Of a stretch of DNA of 40,999 nucleotides, positions 33,629-40,999 are shown piece by piece. The DNA comes from a bacterium. GTDB lineage: Bacteria; Armatimonadota; Zipacnadia; Zipacnadales; Zipacnadaceae. The stretch lies in contig JAUVXR010000024.1 of assembly GCA_030603495.1 (NCBI GenBank), positions 1-40,999 of the forward strand, written 5' to 3'. Position 1 is the first letter of the stretch, and each line of letters begins with the position of its first letter. Position numbers and translations under genes: made by a program. Under the pieces are notes generated by a model. The model saw only the letters and a program-made list of their open reading frames with translations. It was not told the origin of the DNA and did not search any database.

Positions 33629-34605
33629 AAGTCGGTGCGTTTACGGTGGCGAAGGGGGATCTGCCGTTCGAGGAGGCGTTGGACTGGTTTGTCGAGGCGG
33701 GTTGTGAAGCGGTGGAGATCGGCACGGCGAACTATGCGGGTGATGTCCATTGCAACGTAACGGAGCTCAACAGCTCCAAGCGCAAGCGTGATGCTTTTAT
33801 GAAGGCGATCGAGAGCCGCGGGCTGGTGCTATCGGGGCTGAGCTGTCACGGTAATCCCCTTCATCCTGACAAGCGGATGGCCAATGCCCATCATGAGGGC
33901 TGCCGGGCTACGGTCAAGCTGGCCAGCAAACTGGGCATTGAGTGTGTTAACGGCTTTTCCGGACTGCCGGGGGGCAGTCCGCGGGACCGGGTGCCCAATT
34001 GGGTCGTCGCGCCCTGGCCGGAGGATCTTCTGGCGGCGCTCGAATACCAGTGGAATGAAGTGGCGATGCCGTACTGGAAGCAGGAAGCGCGCTACGCCGC
34101 CAGCAACGGGGTCTACATCTGTTTCGAGATGCACCCCAATTTCCTGGTCTACAACCCGGAGACGCTCATCAAGCTGCGCGAGGCGTGCGGTAAGTATGGC
34201 GAGCGCATCTGCGCCAACTTCGATCCCAGCCATCTGTTCTGGCAGGGCATCGAGCCTGCGGCGGCGGTACGCTGGTTGCAGGAGCAGGGTGAGGTCATCA
34301 AGCATTTCCATGCGAAGGACTCCTGTGTCTACCAGTGGAATGCTCGGGTCAATGGTGTCCTGGACGCCAAGCACTACGGTGATGAGCCCAACCGGGCCTG
34401 GATATTCCGCACCGTGGGCTACGGCCACGATGACAGCGTCTGGAAGGACCTGATCAGCACCTTGCGGATGTGCGGCTACGACGGCGTGCTGAGCATCGAG
34501 CACGAGGACAGCCTGATGACCGCTGACGAGGGTTTCCTGAAGGCGGTCAGGTTTCTGAAGGATGTGCTCATCTCAGAGGCTGCGGGCGAGATAACCTGGG
34601 CGTAG
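33625..34605 (+). CDS. Sugar phosphate isomerase/epimerase-like TIM barrel
   Basis: 326 residues of the xylose-isomerase-like superfamily. The metal-binding pattern is visible around the barrel: ICFEMHPNFLVYN, ANFDPSHLFWQG, IKHFHAKDS and LSIEHEDSLM. Such enzymes isomerise or epimerise free sugars or inositol-type compounds using a divalent metal; the exact substrate is not readable. AAAGGAGGT lies ideally before the ATG. It stands alone between intergenic regions, followed by ilvE with its own promoter. Confidence 0.88.
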   Translation: MKVGAFTVAKGDLPFEEALDWFVEAGCEAVEIGTANYAGDVHCNVTELNSSKRKRDAFMKAIESRGLVLSGLSCHGNPLHPDKRMANAHHEGCRATVKLASKLGIECVNGFSGLPGGSPRDRVPNWVVAPWPEDLLAALEYQWNEVAMPYWKQEARYAASNGVYICFEMHPNFLVYNPETLIKLREACGKYGERICANFDPSHLFWQGIEPAAAVRWLQEQGEVIKHFHAKDSCVYQWNARVNGVLDAKHYGDEPNRAWIFRTVGYGHDDSVWKDLISTLRMCGYDGVLSIEHEDSLMTADEGFLKAVRFLKDVLISEAAGEITWA

Positions 34606-34623
34606 TCTCTGGTACCGGTTTTG

Positions 34624-34653
34624 TTGAATAATCGGCGCCGAAAGTGGTATAAT
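34624..34653 (+). promoter_or_regulatory. Promoter of ilvE
   Basis: TTGAAT (34624-34629), 18-base spacer, perfect TATAAT (34648-34653). The start would be near 34660, about 90 bases before the ilvE ATG. Confidence 0.5.
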
Positions 34654-34750
34654 TCGTAAGAGTGAGTAATCTCCTGTCTATGCCGGCGAGCTGGCTTGCG
34701 GCGGAATGGGGTAGCTACAGGGGATAGACTCAGCACATAGGTGGTCTTTG

Positions 34751-35629
34751 ATGTCTTTACACATCTACTTAGATGGGGAAATGGTGGCGGAGGAAGAGGC
34801 GAAGGTCTCGGTCTTTGATCACGGTCTGCTTTATGGCGATGGGGTATTTGAGGGCATTCGCGCCTATAACGGCCGGGTCTTCCGTCTCGATGAGCACCTG
34901 ACGCGACTGTGGGACTCGGCCAATGCCATAATGCTCGACATTCCCCTGAGCCGCGAGGAAATGTGCGAGGCGGTCCTGGCGACCTGTCGAGCTAATGAGT
35001 TGACCGACGGCTACATCCGGTTGGTGGTGACCCGGGGCAAGGGCGATCTGGGCCTAGACCCGCGCAAGTGTCCACGCCCCACGGTGTTCATAATCGCAGA
35101 CGTGATAGCGTTGTATCCCGAGGCATTCTATCAAGAGGGCCTGGAGGTAATCACCTGTACGACGCGCCGCACCTCGCCGGACGCGCTGGATCCGGGGATG
35201 AAGAGCCTCAACTATCTGAATAACATCCTGGCTAAGATTGAAACGGTGCGGGCTGGCGTGCCCGAAGGCATAATGCTCAGCAGCGACGGATACGTGGCCG
35301 AATGTACTGGCGACAACATATTCGTGGTTCGTGACGACTATGTGGTGACGCCACCCGTTCACGTGGGGAATCTGCGGGGTATCACCCGGCAGGTGGTTAT
35401 TGACCTGCTGGCTGAGATGGGGATCGAGGCCCAGGAGGATCTCTTCCGCCTGCTGGAAGTCTACAGCGCCAAAGAGGTATTCCTGACGGGGACGGCCGCG
35501 GAGATAATCCCCGTCGTGACCGTGGACGGCCGCAGCATCGGAGAGGGGAAGATCGGCCCGCTGACCCAGAAGCTGCGTGAGGCGTTCCGCGAACTGGTCC
35601 GGAGCGAAGGTGCGCCGATATACGAGTGA
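34751..35629 (+). CDS. ilvE: Branched-chain amino acid aminotransferase (class IV)
   Basis: 292 residues. It moves the amino group from glutamate to the keto acids of valine, leucine and isoleucine. PLP lysine Lys151 in MKSLNYLNN, Glu184 in ECTGDNIF and the phosphate loop LTGTAAEIIPV are present; DHGLLYGDGVFEGIRAYNG is the N-terminal class IV signature. D-amino-acid or aminodeoxychorismate lyase activity is possible in this fold, but the length and 'FEGIRAYNG' favour IlvE. I use ATG 34751, with AGGTGG at good spacing, rather than the TTG just before it. Confidence 0.92.
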   Translation: MSLHIYLDGEMVAEEEAKVSVFDHGLLYGDGVFEGIRAYNGRVFRLDEHLTRLWDSANAIMLDIPLSREEMCEAVLATCRANELTDGYIRLVVTRGKGDLGLDPRKCPRPTVFIIADVIALYPEAFYQEGLEVITCTTRRTSPDALDPGMKSLNYLNNILAKIETVRAGVPEGIMLSSDGYVAECTGDNIFVVRDDYVVTPPVHVGNLRGITRQVVIDLLAEMGIEAQEDLFRLLEVYSAKEVFLTGTAAEIIPVVTVDGRSIGEGKIGPLTQKLREAFRELVRSEGAPIYE

Positions 35630-35884
35630 CAGTCGTCTTAGTGGAACAACCTGCCCGGCTGGGGCGTTAGGTAAGAAGGACGACAGAGGCTTGACGACCG
35701 CCGCGCCCGAGTGGGAGCGGCTCTTAACAGGAGCTGCAGGTTTTACTGACGGGGGCGCGGTGCCGATATCTATTGTGTGCCCTCGCCGGGGAAACTTTCG
35801 CCGGGGCGGGAACGTCTATACATATGCAATAATAGTAGATAGCCTCGCAGTTCTCGCTGTGGGAATGCAGGAGAGAGCAGAGAT

Positions 35885-38308
35885 ATGGAGCTATGGCAAA
35901 GATTCACCCCTCGGGCGCGGCGGGCCGTGCTGTTGGCGCACGGTGAAGCGCAGCGCAGTAGGGTCCAATTGATAAGTACGGAACACCTGCTAATGGGGCT
36001 CTTGCGCGTAGGTGAGGGGTTGGCGCTGGAAGCATTGGATGTGGCAGGCGTGGATCTGGATCTGCTGCGCTCCGAGTTGGAGGAGGGCATGGAGCTGGGG
36101 CCAATTGAGGAGGCCAGCCGGGAACTGTCGTTTACCCCTGATGCGACGCAGGTCTTGCAGCTTGGCTATGCCGAAGCCCGGCACCTGGGCGATGCGCACA
36201 TCGGCACCGAGCACCTGCTGCTGGGTTTGCTGCGGCTGGGCAAAGGTCCGGCCTATCGGGTGCTGCAGCGCTGCGGCCTGGAACTGCGGCAAGTGCGGCA
36301 TCTGCTCCGCGAACTAGCAGGAAGGGATGGGGAGCAGAGCGGAGATGAGCGCAAGTCGAAGACCTCGAATCTGGACCACTTCAGCCGGGACCTTACGCGG
36401 CTGGCCCACGCGGGCAAACTGGACCCGGTTATCGGGCGCGAAGCTGAGATCGAGCGAGTTATGCAGATCCTGTGCCGCCGGACCAAGAACAATCCGGCCC
36501 TGATTGGTGATGCGGGGGTAGGGAAGACGGCAATTATTGAGGGCCTGGCCCAGCGCATTGTCAGCTCCGAAGTGCCTGATTTGCTCAAGGGCCGCCGCCT
36601 GATGGCGCTGGACCTGGCCAGCCTGGTAGCAGGGACGAAGTATCGCGGCGAGTTCGAAGAGCGAATGAAGCGGGTGATGGAGGAGATCCGTAACTCGGAG
36701 GGGCAGATCATCATCTTTGTGGACGAGCTGCATACTGTCGTCGGTACAGGCGCAGCCGAAGGGGCTATGGATGCTTCGAACATCCTCAAACCCGCCTTGG
36801 CTCGCGGCGAGCTGCAATGCATTGGCGCGACTACTCTGGATGAATACCGCAAATACATTGAGAAGACCCCGTCGCTGGAGCGCCGCTTCCAACCGATTAT
36901 GGTCCGCGAGCCCACCCTGGAAGAGACGTTGCTGATCCTGGAGGGGGTCAAGGAACGCTACGAGGACTTTCACCAGGTTTATTACACACCCGAGGCGATA
37001 GCTGCGGCAGTGGATCTGTCCAGCCGGTACATTACCGATCGGGCACTGCCCGACAAGGCGATTGACCTGGTTGATGAGGCCGGCTCCCGGGTGAAGCTGC
37101 GCCAGTACAAGATGACTACTGACGTCCAGGCCTTGGCGGCGGGGCTGCCAGAGGCGGTAGACAGCACTGGGCCGGCCTGGGGGGAGTACGGGGACCTCGA
37201 GTCCGAGAGTGTTGAGGCTACTGACGCGCCGGAGGCCGATAGGGAGCAGCCTTACGTCTACCGTGAGGACATCGGCCAGGTGGTATCCACCTGGACAGGG
37301 ATACCGGTAACGGCACTGACCGAAGAAGAGTCTGAGCGGCTGCTGCGGATGGAAGATGCCCTGCACGAGGATGTGGTAGGGCAGGATGAAGCCATCGCTA
37401 TGGTCTCTCGGGCCGTACGCCGTGCCCGGGCCGGCATCAAGGACCCGAATCGTCCCACCGGCTCGTTCATTTTCCTGGGCCCGACCGGGGTTGGCAAGAC
37501 GCTGCTCGCCCGGATCTTGGCCCGCTTCCTGTTCGGTGATGAAAACGCGCTCGTGCGGATTGACATGAGCGAGTATATGGAGCGGTTCACTGTCTCGCGT
37601 CTCACCGGTGCCCCGCCCGGGTATGTCGGCTATGATGAGAGCGGCCAGCTCAGCGAAGCGGTCCGCCGCCGGCCCTACTCCGTGGTGCTGTTTGATGAAA
37701 TCGAGAAAGCGCACCCCGATGTCTTCAGCGTCCTGCTCCAGATAATGGAAGACGGGCGCCTCACCGATGCTCAGGGTCGCGTGGTGAACTTCAAGAATAC
37801 GGTCGTAATCATGACTAGCAACGTGGGCGCTCGCCTGATAAGCGAAGGCATCACGATCGGTTTCGCCACCGAAGAGGAGAAAGCCACAGCCAAGCAGCAC
37901 CAGCGCGATTACGAACGGATGAAGACGAAGGTCACCGATGAGCTGCGCAAGACCTTTAGTCCGGAGTTCCTCAACCGTGTGGACGACGTAGTGGTCTTCC
38001 ACGCGCTGACGCTGGAGCAGATTGATGAGATCATTGATCTGGAGCTGCGCAATGTCCATGAGCAATTGGGCGGGCGGGGCTTGATGCTGCAGATTACCGA
38101 GCGGCTGCGGACCCATTTGGCCGAAGAGGGCTATGATCCAACGATGGGTGCCCGGCCGCTGCGCCGTGCGATTCGCCGGGTCATCGAGGACCCGCTGGCC
38201 GAGCGAGTGCTGCAATGGGGCGACCAGGTCCAGGGCGAGGTCGTGGCTGATTACTGCGATGGCGAGGCGACATTCGAGCTGATTGATGCCGGCGTGCTCT
38301 CCCCCTAA
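35885..38308 (+). CDS. clpC: ClpC-type AAA+ unfoldase lacking the usual M domain
   Basis: 807 residues. Two Clp N repeats (1-145), AAA-1 with Walker A GDAGVGKT (208-215) and Walker B IIIFVDE (275-281), and AAA-2 with Walker A GPTGVGKT (532-539) and Walker B VVLFDE. The ClpP-docking tripeptide IGF is at 658-660, so it should feed substrates to ClpP. Between RVKLRQYKM (about 402-410) and [17 protein letters not shown] (459-475), where ClpC has a coiled-coil M domain with the EFEKAA.LRD repeat, there are about 50 acidic, Ala/Glu/Asp/Pro-rich residues and no such motif. AGGAGA precedes the ATG; a strong terminator follows. clpP is not in the window. Confidence 0.94.
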   Translation: MELWQRFTPRARRAVLLAHGEAQRSRVQLISTEHLLMGLLRVGEGLALEALDVAGVDLDLLRSELEEGMELGPIEEASRELSFTPDATQVLQLGYAEARHLGDAHIGTEHLLLGLLRLGKGPAYRVLQRCGLELRQVRHLLRELAGRDGEQSGDERKSKTSNLDHFSRDLTRLAHAGKLDPVIGREAEIERVMQILCRRTKNNPALIGDAGVGKTAIIEGLAQRIVSSEVPDLLKGRRLMALDLASLVAGTKYRGEFEERMKRVMEEIRNSEGQIIIFVDELHTVVGTGAAEGAMDASNILKPALARGELQCIGATTLDEYRKYIEKTPSLERRFQPIMVREPTLEETLLILEGVKERYEDFHQVYYTPEAIAAAVDLSSRYITDRALPDKAIDLVDEAGSRVKLRQYKMTTDVQALAAGLPEAVDSTGPAWGEYGDLESESVEATDAPEADREQPYVYREDIGQVVSTWTGIPVTALTEEESERLLRMEDALHEDVVGQDEAIAMVSRAVRRARAGIKDPNRPTGSFIFLGPTGVGKTLLARILARFLFGDENALVRIDMSEYMERFTVSRLTGAPPGYVGYDESGQLSEAVRRRPYSVVLFDEIEKAHPDVFSVLLQIMEDGRLTDAQGRVVNFKNTVVIMTSNVGARLISEGITIGFATEEEKATAKQHQRDYERMKTKVTDELRKTFSPEFLNRVDDVVVFHALTLEQIDEIIDLELRNVHEQLGGRGLMLQITERLRTHLAEEGYDPTMGARPLRRAIRRVIEDPLAERVLQWGDQVQGEVVADYCDGEATFELIDAGVLSP

Positions 38309-38333
38309 AGCGAGGTCAACTCTGAAAAACACC

Positions 38334-38368
38334 GGGACAAGCCCTGCCCGAGGCTTGTCCCTTTTCTT
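38334..38368 (+). terminator. Intrinsic terminator after clpC
   Basis: A perfect 10-base stem GGGACAAGCC (38334-38343) / GGCTTGTCCC (38352-38361), an 8-base loop, then TTTTCTT. Lying 26 bases after the clpC stop, it ends that transcript. On the other strand the stem is followed after four bases by a T5 run, so it could also serve the converging kinase gene. Confidence 0.9.
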
Positions 38369-38392
38369 CGTTGTGCCACGGTGGGCTGCTGC

Positions 38393-39340
38393 CTACTCCC
38401 AGTTTTGCGGCTCGCGCTCTTGCAGGAAGGCCAGGACCTGCTGGTAGTCTTTGATGCCGGTGGTGGTGCCAAGCGTGGTGGTGGCCAGCGCACCCATGGC
38501 GCAGGCGAAGCGCGCGGTGCGCTCCAACTCCCAGTCATGGAGGCAACCATAGACAAAGCCAGCCGTGAACGCGTCACCTGCGCCGCTGCCATCCACGACG
38601 TCCACCTCATAGGCGGGTAAGGCTATTTCCTCATTGGCGGTGAAGACCCAGACCCCTTCGGCCCCATTGGTCAGGCCCACGATCTCTATCCCCGTATCCA
38701 GCAAGAAGGCGGCCACATCTGAGGGGTCCTTGTGGCCGGTGATTTCTTGCGCTTCGACCAAGCTGGGCAGGAATATGTCGGTGTGGGGCAGCACCGGTGC
38801 CAGCGTTTCCAGCCACTTACCGGTAGCGTCCCAGACCACATCCAGGACGGTCGTCAGCCCGGCCTGCTGGGCCTCAGCCATGACCTGGGCCTGGGGCTCG
38901 CCGTCGAACCCGGGCATGGCCAGCGCCCCGGCCATATACAGAAACTGGGCAGACTTAACGAGGTCCATGTCGAGTTGTTGGGGCCGGATCTCACCGTCGG
39001 CGCCGACAGCGTGGACGAAGGTACGCTCGCCGGCGCCGTCCACCATGATCAGCGTGGCGGCAGTACCGGTGGCGGCAGTACGATATATGGAGGTGGTCTC
39101 TACCCCCTGCGCCTGGAGTTCCTCGAGAGCGAAGTCGCCCAGGCCGTCTTGGCCGATGCAGCCCATCACGGCTACGTCCACGCCCAGTTTGGCCAGACAG
39201 CGGCCGCTGTTGGTGGCATGCCCGCCCAGGCCGATGCCGATCTCGTCAACCAGTAGCAATCGCCCTTTCTCTGGCCATTGATCCACCGGCCAGGCCCATA
39301 CGTCCACGACTATTATTCCCAGACAGACTACTCGAGGCAT
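38393..39340 (-). CDS. PfkB-family carbohydrate kinase
   Basis: 315 residues. PfkB (ribokinase-type) enzymes phosphorylate sugars or nucleosides with ATP. GGHATNSGRCLAKLG (substrate/first signature) and VVDGSGAGDAFTAGF (anion hole and catalytic Asp in GAGD) are visible; the substrate cannot be named. I start at ATG 39340, which has AAGGAGGG eight bases before it; a longer frame would overlap the aldolase gene. Last gene of the nitroreductase-aldolase-kinase cluster, and with the aldolase it suggests breakdown of a sugar acid or keto-sugar. Confidence 0.9.
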   Translation of the reverse strand: MPRVVCLGIIVVDVWAWPVDQWPEKGRLLLVDEIGIGLGGHATNSGRCLAKLGVDVAVMGCIGQDGLGDFALEELQAQGVETTSIYRTAATGTAATLIMVDGAGERTFVHAVGADGEIRPQQLDMDLVKSAQFLYMAGALAMPGFDGEPQAQVMAEAQQAGLTTVLDVVWDATGKWLETLAPVLPHTDIFLPSLVEAQEITGHKDPSDVAAFLLDTGIEIVGLTNGAEGVWVFTANEEIALPAYEVDVVDGSGAGDAFTAGFVYGCLHDWELERTARFACAMGALATTTLGTTTGIKDYQQVLAFLQEREPQNWE

Positions 39341-39368
39341 TGCGGCTGCCCTCCTTGTGCGGCGCAAA

Positions 39369-40154
39369 TCACTGGCAGGTGTCAGCATCGCTGGCGCGGA
39401 GCTGGGCCAGGACTTGGGTGCTGGCTTGGGTAATCATTGATATGTCGCTGCTGTAGGCCATGAACAGCCCGCCCTGCGCCACCCAATAACGGAGCTGGTC
39501 CACATCTTTCATGTGAATGCCGGGGGCGACGCTGCTGGCCTGGGCGGCGGCAAAAACGGTGTGGATGGCTGCCGTGACGTCCGGATGCTCACGCTGGCCG
39601 GGCACGCCGAGGCTGAGTGAGAGATCCGCCGGGCCCACGAAGCACGCATCAATACCCTCGACCGCGAAGATCTCGCTGCAGTTGTCCACGCCCGTCTTCG
39701 ATTCGATTTGTACTACGACCATGGTATAGGCATCGTGGCGGTCGAGCGCCTCGGGCAACGGCCACCGTTCGTAATCTTCCAGCCCCACGCCGCTGGCCCT
39801 CCCGCGCTGGCCGGTGGGCTGGTACTTGGCCCAGTTGACCACTTCCTGAGCCTGTTCGGCGTTCTCGATGTAGGGGACGATCAGTCCAGTGGCCCCAATA
39901 TCCAGCAGGCGGCTAAGCATCTGCCCGACAGTGCGGGAGATGCGGAAGAAGATGGGGAAGCCAATGGCCCGGGCCACGCGGATCAGCCACGCGCAGCGCT
40001 CCAGTCCCGGCCAGGAGTGCTCGCAGTCAATAACGAACCAGTCAAAGCCAGCATTATTGAGAAGCTGCGGCGCACCTGGCGAGGTCATCTCCTGGAGCAT
40101 CGTTCCCCAAACAGGAGTATCATTGGCTATCATTTGCTTGAGCGGATTGTGCAT
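39369..40154 (-). CDS. HpcH/HpaI-type aldolase
   Basis: 261 residues. Class II pyruvate (or keto-acid) aldolase of the HpcH/HpaI/2-dehydro-3-deoxyglucarate aldolase family. Motifs: WFVIDCEHSWPGLE with Glu/His, the Arg of FFRISRTVGQ, GLIVPYIENAEQA, VQIESKTGVDNCSEI with metal-binding Glu, and FVGPADLSLSLG with metal-binding Asp. Such enzymes split 2-keto-3-deoxy compounds to pyruvate plus an aldehyde. It lies 28 bases before the PfkB kinase gene on the same strand; together they fit a carbohydrate-acid degradation unit (inference). Confidence 0.92.
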   Translation of the reverse strand: MHNPLKQMIANDTPVWGTMLQEMTSPGAPQLLNNAGFDWFVIDCEHSWPGLERCAWLIRVARAIGFPIFFRISRTVGQMLSRLLDIGATGLIVPYIENAEQAQEVVNWAKYQPTGQRGRASGVGLEDYERWPLPEALDRHDAYTMVVVQIESKTGVDNCSEIFAVEGIDACFVGPADLSLSLGVPGQREHPDVTAAIHTVFAAAQASSVAPGIHMKDVDQLRYWVAQGGLFMAYSSDISMITQASTQVLAQLRASDADTCQ

Positions 40155-40199
40155 GTCGCCTGCTCCGTAGTTGAGTTATTCTACTACAGCATTATCTGA

Positions 40200-40772
40200 T
40201 TAGTATCCGTTCCAGTGAAGCACATCCGCCAGCGCCCGCTTGGGCACACGGAGGGTGCCGTCTTCGTCAAGGTAGTACTTGATTGAGTCGCTGGTCATTT
40301 CCTCCATCATCGGCTGCTCAGCGGGGTAGCCCAGGGCGATGGCCAGCGATATTTCGCACTGGCTGGGCACCTCGAGCATCTGCCGGAGCGCATCCCGATC
40401 CAGCGAGCCGATCATACAGCCCCCTACGCCCTCATCGAGCGCCACCAGGACAATGTTCTCGGCGGCGATGCCTACATCCTGGGGCGCATTGGCGCGGATT
40501 TCCGTGTTGGTCAGGATGAATACATACGCCGTCGGCTGCTCGCCGGGTTGAGGAGTACCGTCGTCGAGGTAGCCCGCCCAGGCGGTATGAGGGAATACCT
40601 GCTGGCACTGCTCAGGATCGTTGACGACGATATACTCCAGGGGCTGGAGGTTGGCGCCAGAGGGGGCTACCCGTGCGGCATTGGCGCACCTCTCCAGCAA
40701 CTCCTGCGGCACCGGCTCTTGCTGGAACTTGCGGATGGTCCGCCGGCTCAGAATCAATTCGTAGGTTGTCAT
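40200..40772 (-). CDS. Nitroreductase-family FMN protein
   Basis: 190 residues. The N-terminal ILSRRTIRKFQQEPVP and APSGANLQPLEYIVV are the FMN-phosphate-binding and dimer motifs of the nitroreductase fold; LVALDEGVGGCMIGSLD is the second cofactor region. It reduces nitro, quinone or similar substrates with NAD(P)H, but the true substrate is unknown. AAGGGGTGAT before the ATG supports the start. First gene of the cluster with the aldolase and kinase (45-base gap). Confidence 0.92.
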   Translation of the reverse strand: MTTYELILSRRTIRKFQQEPVPQELLERCANAARVAPSGANLQPLEYIVVNDPEQCQQVFPHTAWAGYLDDGTPQPGEQPTAYVFILTNTEIRANAPQDVGIAAENIVLVALDEGVGGCMIGSLDRDALRQMLEVPSQCEISLAIALGYPAEQPMMEEMTSDSIKYYLDEDGTLRVPKRALADVLHWNGY

Positions 40773-40957
40773 ATACTCATCACCCCTTAGCTGGGTTTGG
40801 CAGCTATACGTGCTCTGCCAGGCAGGGAGCTGACCCCTCGGCCCTGGCCAGTTTCAATAATGAGACCGTTGAGAAAGCCTTCGATGATTGCCAGCAGACG
40901 GTTTCGTCGCAGAAACGGAGTTAAGAGACTTAGGATTTCAGCTTCAGATTAGTTCAG

Positions 40958-40999
40958 ATGTCGCGTCCTTATCTGCTGCTGACCACCTATCAGGGCGGT
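40958..40999 (+). CDS. Possible 5' end of a gene running off the window
   Basis: An ATG at 40958 opens a frame MSRPYLLLTTYQGG that stays open to the last base. No clear ribosome site precedes it (CAGATTAGTTCAG), and 14 residues are too few to name a family. The rest of 40773-40957 shows nothing else. Confidence 0.2.
   Translation, partial: MSRPYLLLTTYQGG

Noticed and set aside
36314-38332. A 672-codon open frame on the minus strand opposite clpC
   Set aside because: It is a shadow of the clpC reading frame caused by GC-rich codon use; it has no family motifs and clpC is unambiguous.

Overview
The window is a GC-rich, densely coded bacterial chromosome segment with mostly housekeeping and cell-envelope genes, few intergenic gaps, and no phage, CRISPR array or intact transposon. 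A lipoprotein, a twin-arginine signal, a large periplasmic TPR protein and an NtrC-type sigma-54 activator point to a diderm bacterium. ClpC (not ClpA), adjacent accD-accA, a GldG/DUF4340 ABC system, sugar-isomerase/PfkB/HpcH-type catabolic genes and a palindromic repeat that reads as VGQASRLS...GETPVLP suggest an uncultured lineage of the Armatimonadota, Planctomycetes or Hydrogenedentes sort. The phylum cannot be fixed from sequence reading alone.

Layout. 1-2.2 kb: a secreted glycosidase-like beta-propeller protein flanked by ~102-bp direct repeats, plus a decayed discoidin-domain fragment. 2.2-3.6 kb: an orphan sigma-54 response regulator. 4.1-9.5 kb: a lipoprotein, a 900-residue TPR protein and a Tat-signal AmrS-type radical SAM protein, all on +. 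9.5-18.9 kb: a minus-strand run from a promoter near 18.86 kb: ABC ATPase, ABC permease, GldG-like, DUF4340, argD, a CysC-like kinase and a membrane spermidine-synthase-like protein. 19-25 kb: a minus-strand cluster sppA-polA-S1 protein-coaE. 25.0-25.2 kb: tRNA-Leu(CAA) with its own promoter. 25.6-26.3 kb: an NYN-domain nuclease gene with a full-consensus promoter and a strongly structured leader, in a decayed, island-like stretch. 26.5-28.2 kb: accD-accA. 28.4-29.5 kb: pheA. 29.5-33.1 kb: two CBS/DUF21 (CorC-like) membrane proteins and an M48 protease. 33.6-35.6 kb: a sugar isomerase/epimerase-like protein and ilvE. 35.9-38.3 kb: clpC with an intrinsic terminator. 38.4-40.8 kb: a minus-strand cluster of nitroreductase, HpcH/HpaI aldolase and PfkB kinase.

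Most unusual points: a ClpC whose middle (M) domain is replaced by an acidic linker; a DNA polymerase I with Tyr at the O-helix position that governs dideoxynucleotide discrimination; an NYN nuclease behind a consensus promoter and an attenuator-like double hairpin; a dispersed palindrome carried in frame inside a membrane-protein gene, with a second copy inside the ABC operon; an argD and an APS-kinase-like gene with an altered DGDN loop coupled to a gliding-type ABC operon; and a twin-arginine signal on a radical SAM protein. No single undescribed multi-gene system stands out. The NYN locus and the Gld/argD/cysC-like operon are the best candidates for follow-up.
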